From Chitinophagaceae bacterium (lineage in GTDB: Bacteria > Bacteroidota > Bacteroidia > Chitinophagales > Chitinophagaceae): DNA of 8,797 nucleotides. How positions within the stretch are numbered: position 1 is the stretch's first letter; the number at the start of each line of letters is the position of its first letter. The notes beneath the pieces are model-generated. The model did not search any database and was not told the origin of the DNA. It saw nothing but the letters and a program-made list of their open reading frames with translations. Shown here in pieces: positions 7,390-8,797 of this stretch. The DNA lies in assembly GCA_947378615.1 (NCBI GenBank), contig CANCKV010000106.1:1-8797 (forward strand). The letters are read 5' to 3'. A program made the translations under genes and the position numbers.

Positions 7390-8181
7390 ATGACAAAGGA
7401 AACCTTACTCAGTCAATTTGATATACTCAGAACAGAATATATACAACTGATTAACGAAAAGGATGTGCTACTAAATTGGGCAAAGCCACAACTTGAGGCA
7501 TTGTACGTAACAAGAGTAGGTGTATATCAGATTGAACTTTTGCAAATGCAATTACGGATACAATCGCTTAAGCGAAAAGTGGAGTTAGTTCGTAGTACCA
7601 TTGTGAGAGGTTTACCACTAGATGTAACTGCCATTGAACTTAAAGTAGCTACAGAGCTAGCGAATGTAGAATTGCAAATTATGACTCAAGTGGCAATTGT
7701 AGAAGGAAGTAAACACTTGCTTTCTAACCTTGAAAGCCCTGAAAGAAGTAAAGAACTTAGAACTGTCTTCAAGCAATTAGCAAAAAAATTGCATCCCGAT
7801 GTAAACGTAACGCTAACTACTGAACAAGTGCATTTGTGGCACTTAGTAAAAGCTGCTTATGAACATGGAGACTTAGAAAAGCTAAAAGCCGTACAAGTAG
7901 CCTACGAAGATGAACTAGAAAATAAGGAAAAGGAAATTGGTTTGCTTACGGAAGAGGAGTTGACTCCAAAAATTGAAACACTAAAGGAGGGTATTAAGCG
8001 ATTGAATATTGAGATGGAAGGCATTAGGAAAGAATATCCTTTTAACCTAGAAGAAAAAATTAATGATGAAGATTGGGTGCGTAGTGAAGTAGAAAAGCTT
8101 GAATTAGCAATAAAACAATTGACAAAATTTGAAGCCGAACTCGTTATAGATTATGAAACATTAATTAACGGATATGTCTGA
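7390..8181 (+). CDS. Coiled-coil protein with central J-domain-like HPD segment
   Basis: The 263-residue protein has long charged helices at about 1-115 and 170-255 that are likely coiled coils. Between them sits a partial DnaJ-like segment: ELRTVFKQLAKKLHPDVN (122-139), with HPD at 135-137, followed by a helix containing WHLVKAAYEHGDLEKLKAV (150-168). In J-domains the HPD loop contacts Hsp70 (DnaK) and stimulates its ATPase. Here the segment is embedded mid-protein, without the glycine-rich or zinc-finger parts of DnaJ. It may recruit DnaK, or simply keep the fold. The ATG at 7390 is the first in frame; another ATG at 7382 is in a different frame. The end overlaps the next gene by 8 bp (ATGTCTGA), which implies translational coupling. 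There are no membrane segments. Function unknown. Confidence 0.72.
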   Translation: MTKETLLSQFDILRTEYIQLINEKDVLLNWAKPQLEALYVTRVGVYQIELLQMQLRIQSLKRKVELVRSTIVRGLPLDVTAIELKVATELANVELQIMTQVAIVEGSKHLLSNLESPERSKELRTVFKQLAKKLHPDVNVTLTTEQVHLWHLVKAAYEHGDLEKLKAVQVAYEDELENKEKEIGLLTEEELTPKIETLKEGIKRLNIEMEGIRKEYPFNLEEKINDEDWVRSEVEKLELAIKQLTKFEAELVIDYETLINGYV

Positions 8182-8566
8182 AGAAAATCAAAGTTTAATT
8201 AAAGTAAGTAGCGGCTTAATATCAACACTTATTAGTGGCGGTTTGGTGATTTCGGTCATGCCAAGAGAAATTTTGGTATTACAAACTTTTGTTGCGGGAA
8301 CATCATATAGTGATGTAGATGAAATAGAATCTAACCTTATACCTCAATCAAAACTCGCATTAGTAAGAGAGCCGAAAAATGAACATGATGAATTTGCCAT
8401 TGCCATCCACTTTGAAAATAATAAGATTGGCTACATACCTAGAGACAGTAACGAAGTAATGGCAAGGCTATTAGATGCGGGAAAAGCATTCTTTGCCACC
8501 GTTATTAATAAAGAATGGGAAGGAGATTGGTTGAAGGTGGAAATAAATGTTTATATGAAGGATTAG
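8174..8566 (+). CDS. HIRAN-domain protein
   Basis: The 130-residue protein is mostly a single HIRAN domain (about 34-128). It shows the family pattern: a strand into the VAGTSY turn (40-45), then SKLALVREPKNEHDEFAIAI (59-78), KIGYIPRDSNEVMARLLDAG (84-103), and a final strand pair ending in VEINVYM. HIRAN domains bind DNA, in the studied HLTF case single-stranded 3' ends, and are usually fused to helicases or nucleases. Stand-alone bacterial forms are poorly understood. The N-terminal stretch at 9-29 is hydrophobic and Ser/Gly-rich (GLISTLISGGLVISVM), perhaps an amphipathic helix or membrane contact. The start ATG at 8174 lies inside the last codons of the J-domain-like gene, so the two are one operon. 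Role inferred only from domain and context. Confidence 0.82.
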   Translation: MSEENQSLIKVSSGLISTLISGGLVISVMPREILVLQTFVAGTSYSDVDEIESNLIPQSKLALVREPKNEHDEFAIAIHFENNKIGYIPRDSNEVMARLLDAGKAFFATVINKEWEGDWLKVEINVYMKD

Positions 8567-8673
8567 GAGTAAGTTAAAACTTTAATAATTGGGTCATTAC
8601 AAAATCAATATTCAGACAGCTAACAAAGAGATGTCGACTTTTAAAAAGTAGATAAACCCGATAATCCGTAAAT

Positions 8674-8717
8674 CCTAAAATTCTTTTATGTCTTTGGGAA
8701 GTTAAGAATTAGGTTTT
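8674..8717 (+). terminator. Weak candidate terminator after the HIRAN gene
   Basis: CCTAAAATTCTT (8674-8685) can pair with AAGAATTAGG (8704-8713) with a two-base bulge and an 18-nt loop, followed by TTTT. The stem is AT-rich and 108 bp past the stop codon, so support is modest. I see nothing else in the final 231 bases. Confidence 0.28.
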
Positions 8718-8797
8718 GAGTGTAATAATAATGGGTTCATATCTATTGACAACTATTTTTTTGTAGTAGTATTGATGATTTTCTTTAGTTTTTTGGG

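Noticed and set aside
8746..8772. TTGACA (8746-8751) with TAGTAT 15 bp downstream, resembling a sigma-70 promoter
   Set aside because: Spacing is short, Bacteroidota use a different consensus, and no gene start follows within the window.

Overview
The window is AT-rich, with tightly packed genes that lack clear Shine-Dalgarno sites. One exported protein has a signal peptide with a likely VSA/Q cleavage site. Together these suggest a member of the Bacteroidota (flavobacterial, sphingobacterial or chitinophagal), but no marker gene fixes the genus. The gene content is that of a bacterial defence island (accessory region), and nearly all genes are on the + strand.

Layout. (1) 1-51 may be the 5' end of a gene running leftward off the window. 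(2) 87-803 encodes what looks like only the C-terminal part of an effector of the DUF4297 / ABC three-component (ABC-3C) type. It is followed after 50 bp by an intact SMC/Rad50-like ATPase with a zinc-hook CPTC motif (854-2563). The expected nuclease domain is absent, and there is no intact gene between the two, so the system looks like a degraded or minimal derivative. (3) 2586-2715 is a compact palindromic element: a 31-bp-arm hairpin, a second small hairpin and 11-bp terminal inverted repeats. It resembles a MITE or REP-type repeat. (4) 2740-3225 encodes a small secreted DUF3828-like protein, followed by a hairpin at 3304-3332. (5) 3417-7205 encodes a large single-polypeptide type IIG (Eco57I-like) restriction-methylation enzyme. 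It carries an N-terminal PD-(D/E)XK-like nuclease, a gamma-class adenine methyltransferase (NPPY) and a C-terminal TaqI-like recognition domain. Base composition changes sharply inside this gene, near 5040. (6) A strong terminator hairpin (7238-7270) is followed by a tRNA-like fold at 7288-7358. (7) 7390-8181 encodes a coiled-coil protein with an embedded J-domain-like HPD segment, overlapping by 8 bp a HIRAN-domain protein (8174-8566). (8) The last 231 bp hold only a weak candidate terminator.

How they fit together. The ATPase with its partner and the type IIG enzyme are separate anti-phage systems standing side by side. The translationally coupled J-domain-like/HIRAN pair is not a defence system I recognise. 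Its position beside a restriction enzyme and its DNA-end-binding HIRAN module make it the best candidate here for an undescribed two-gene system.
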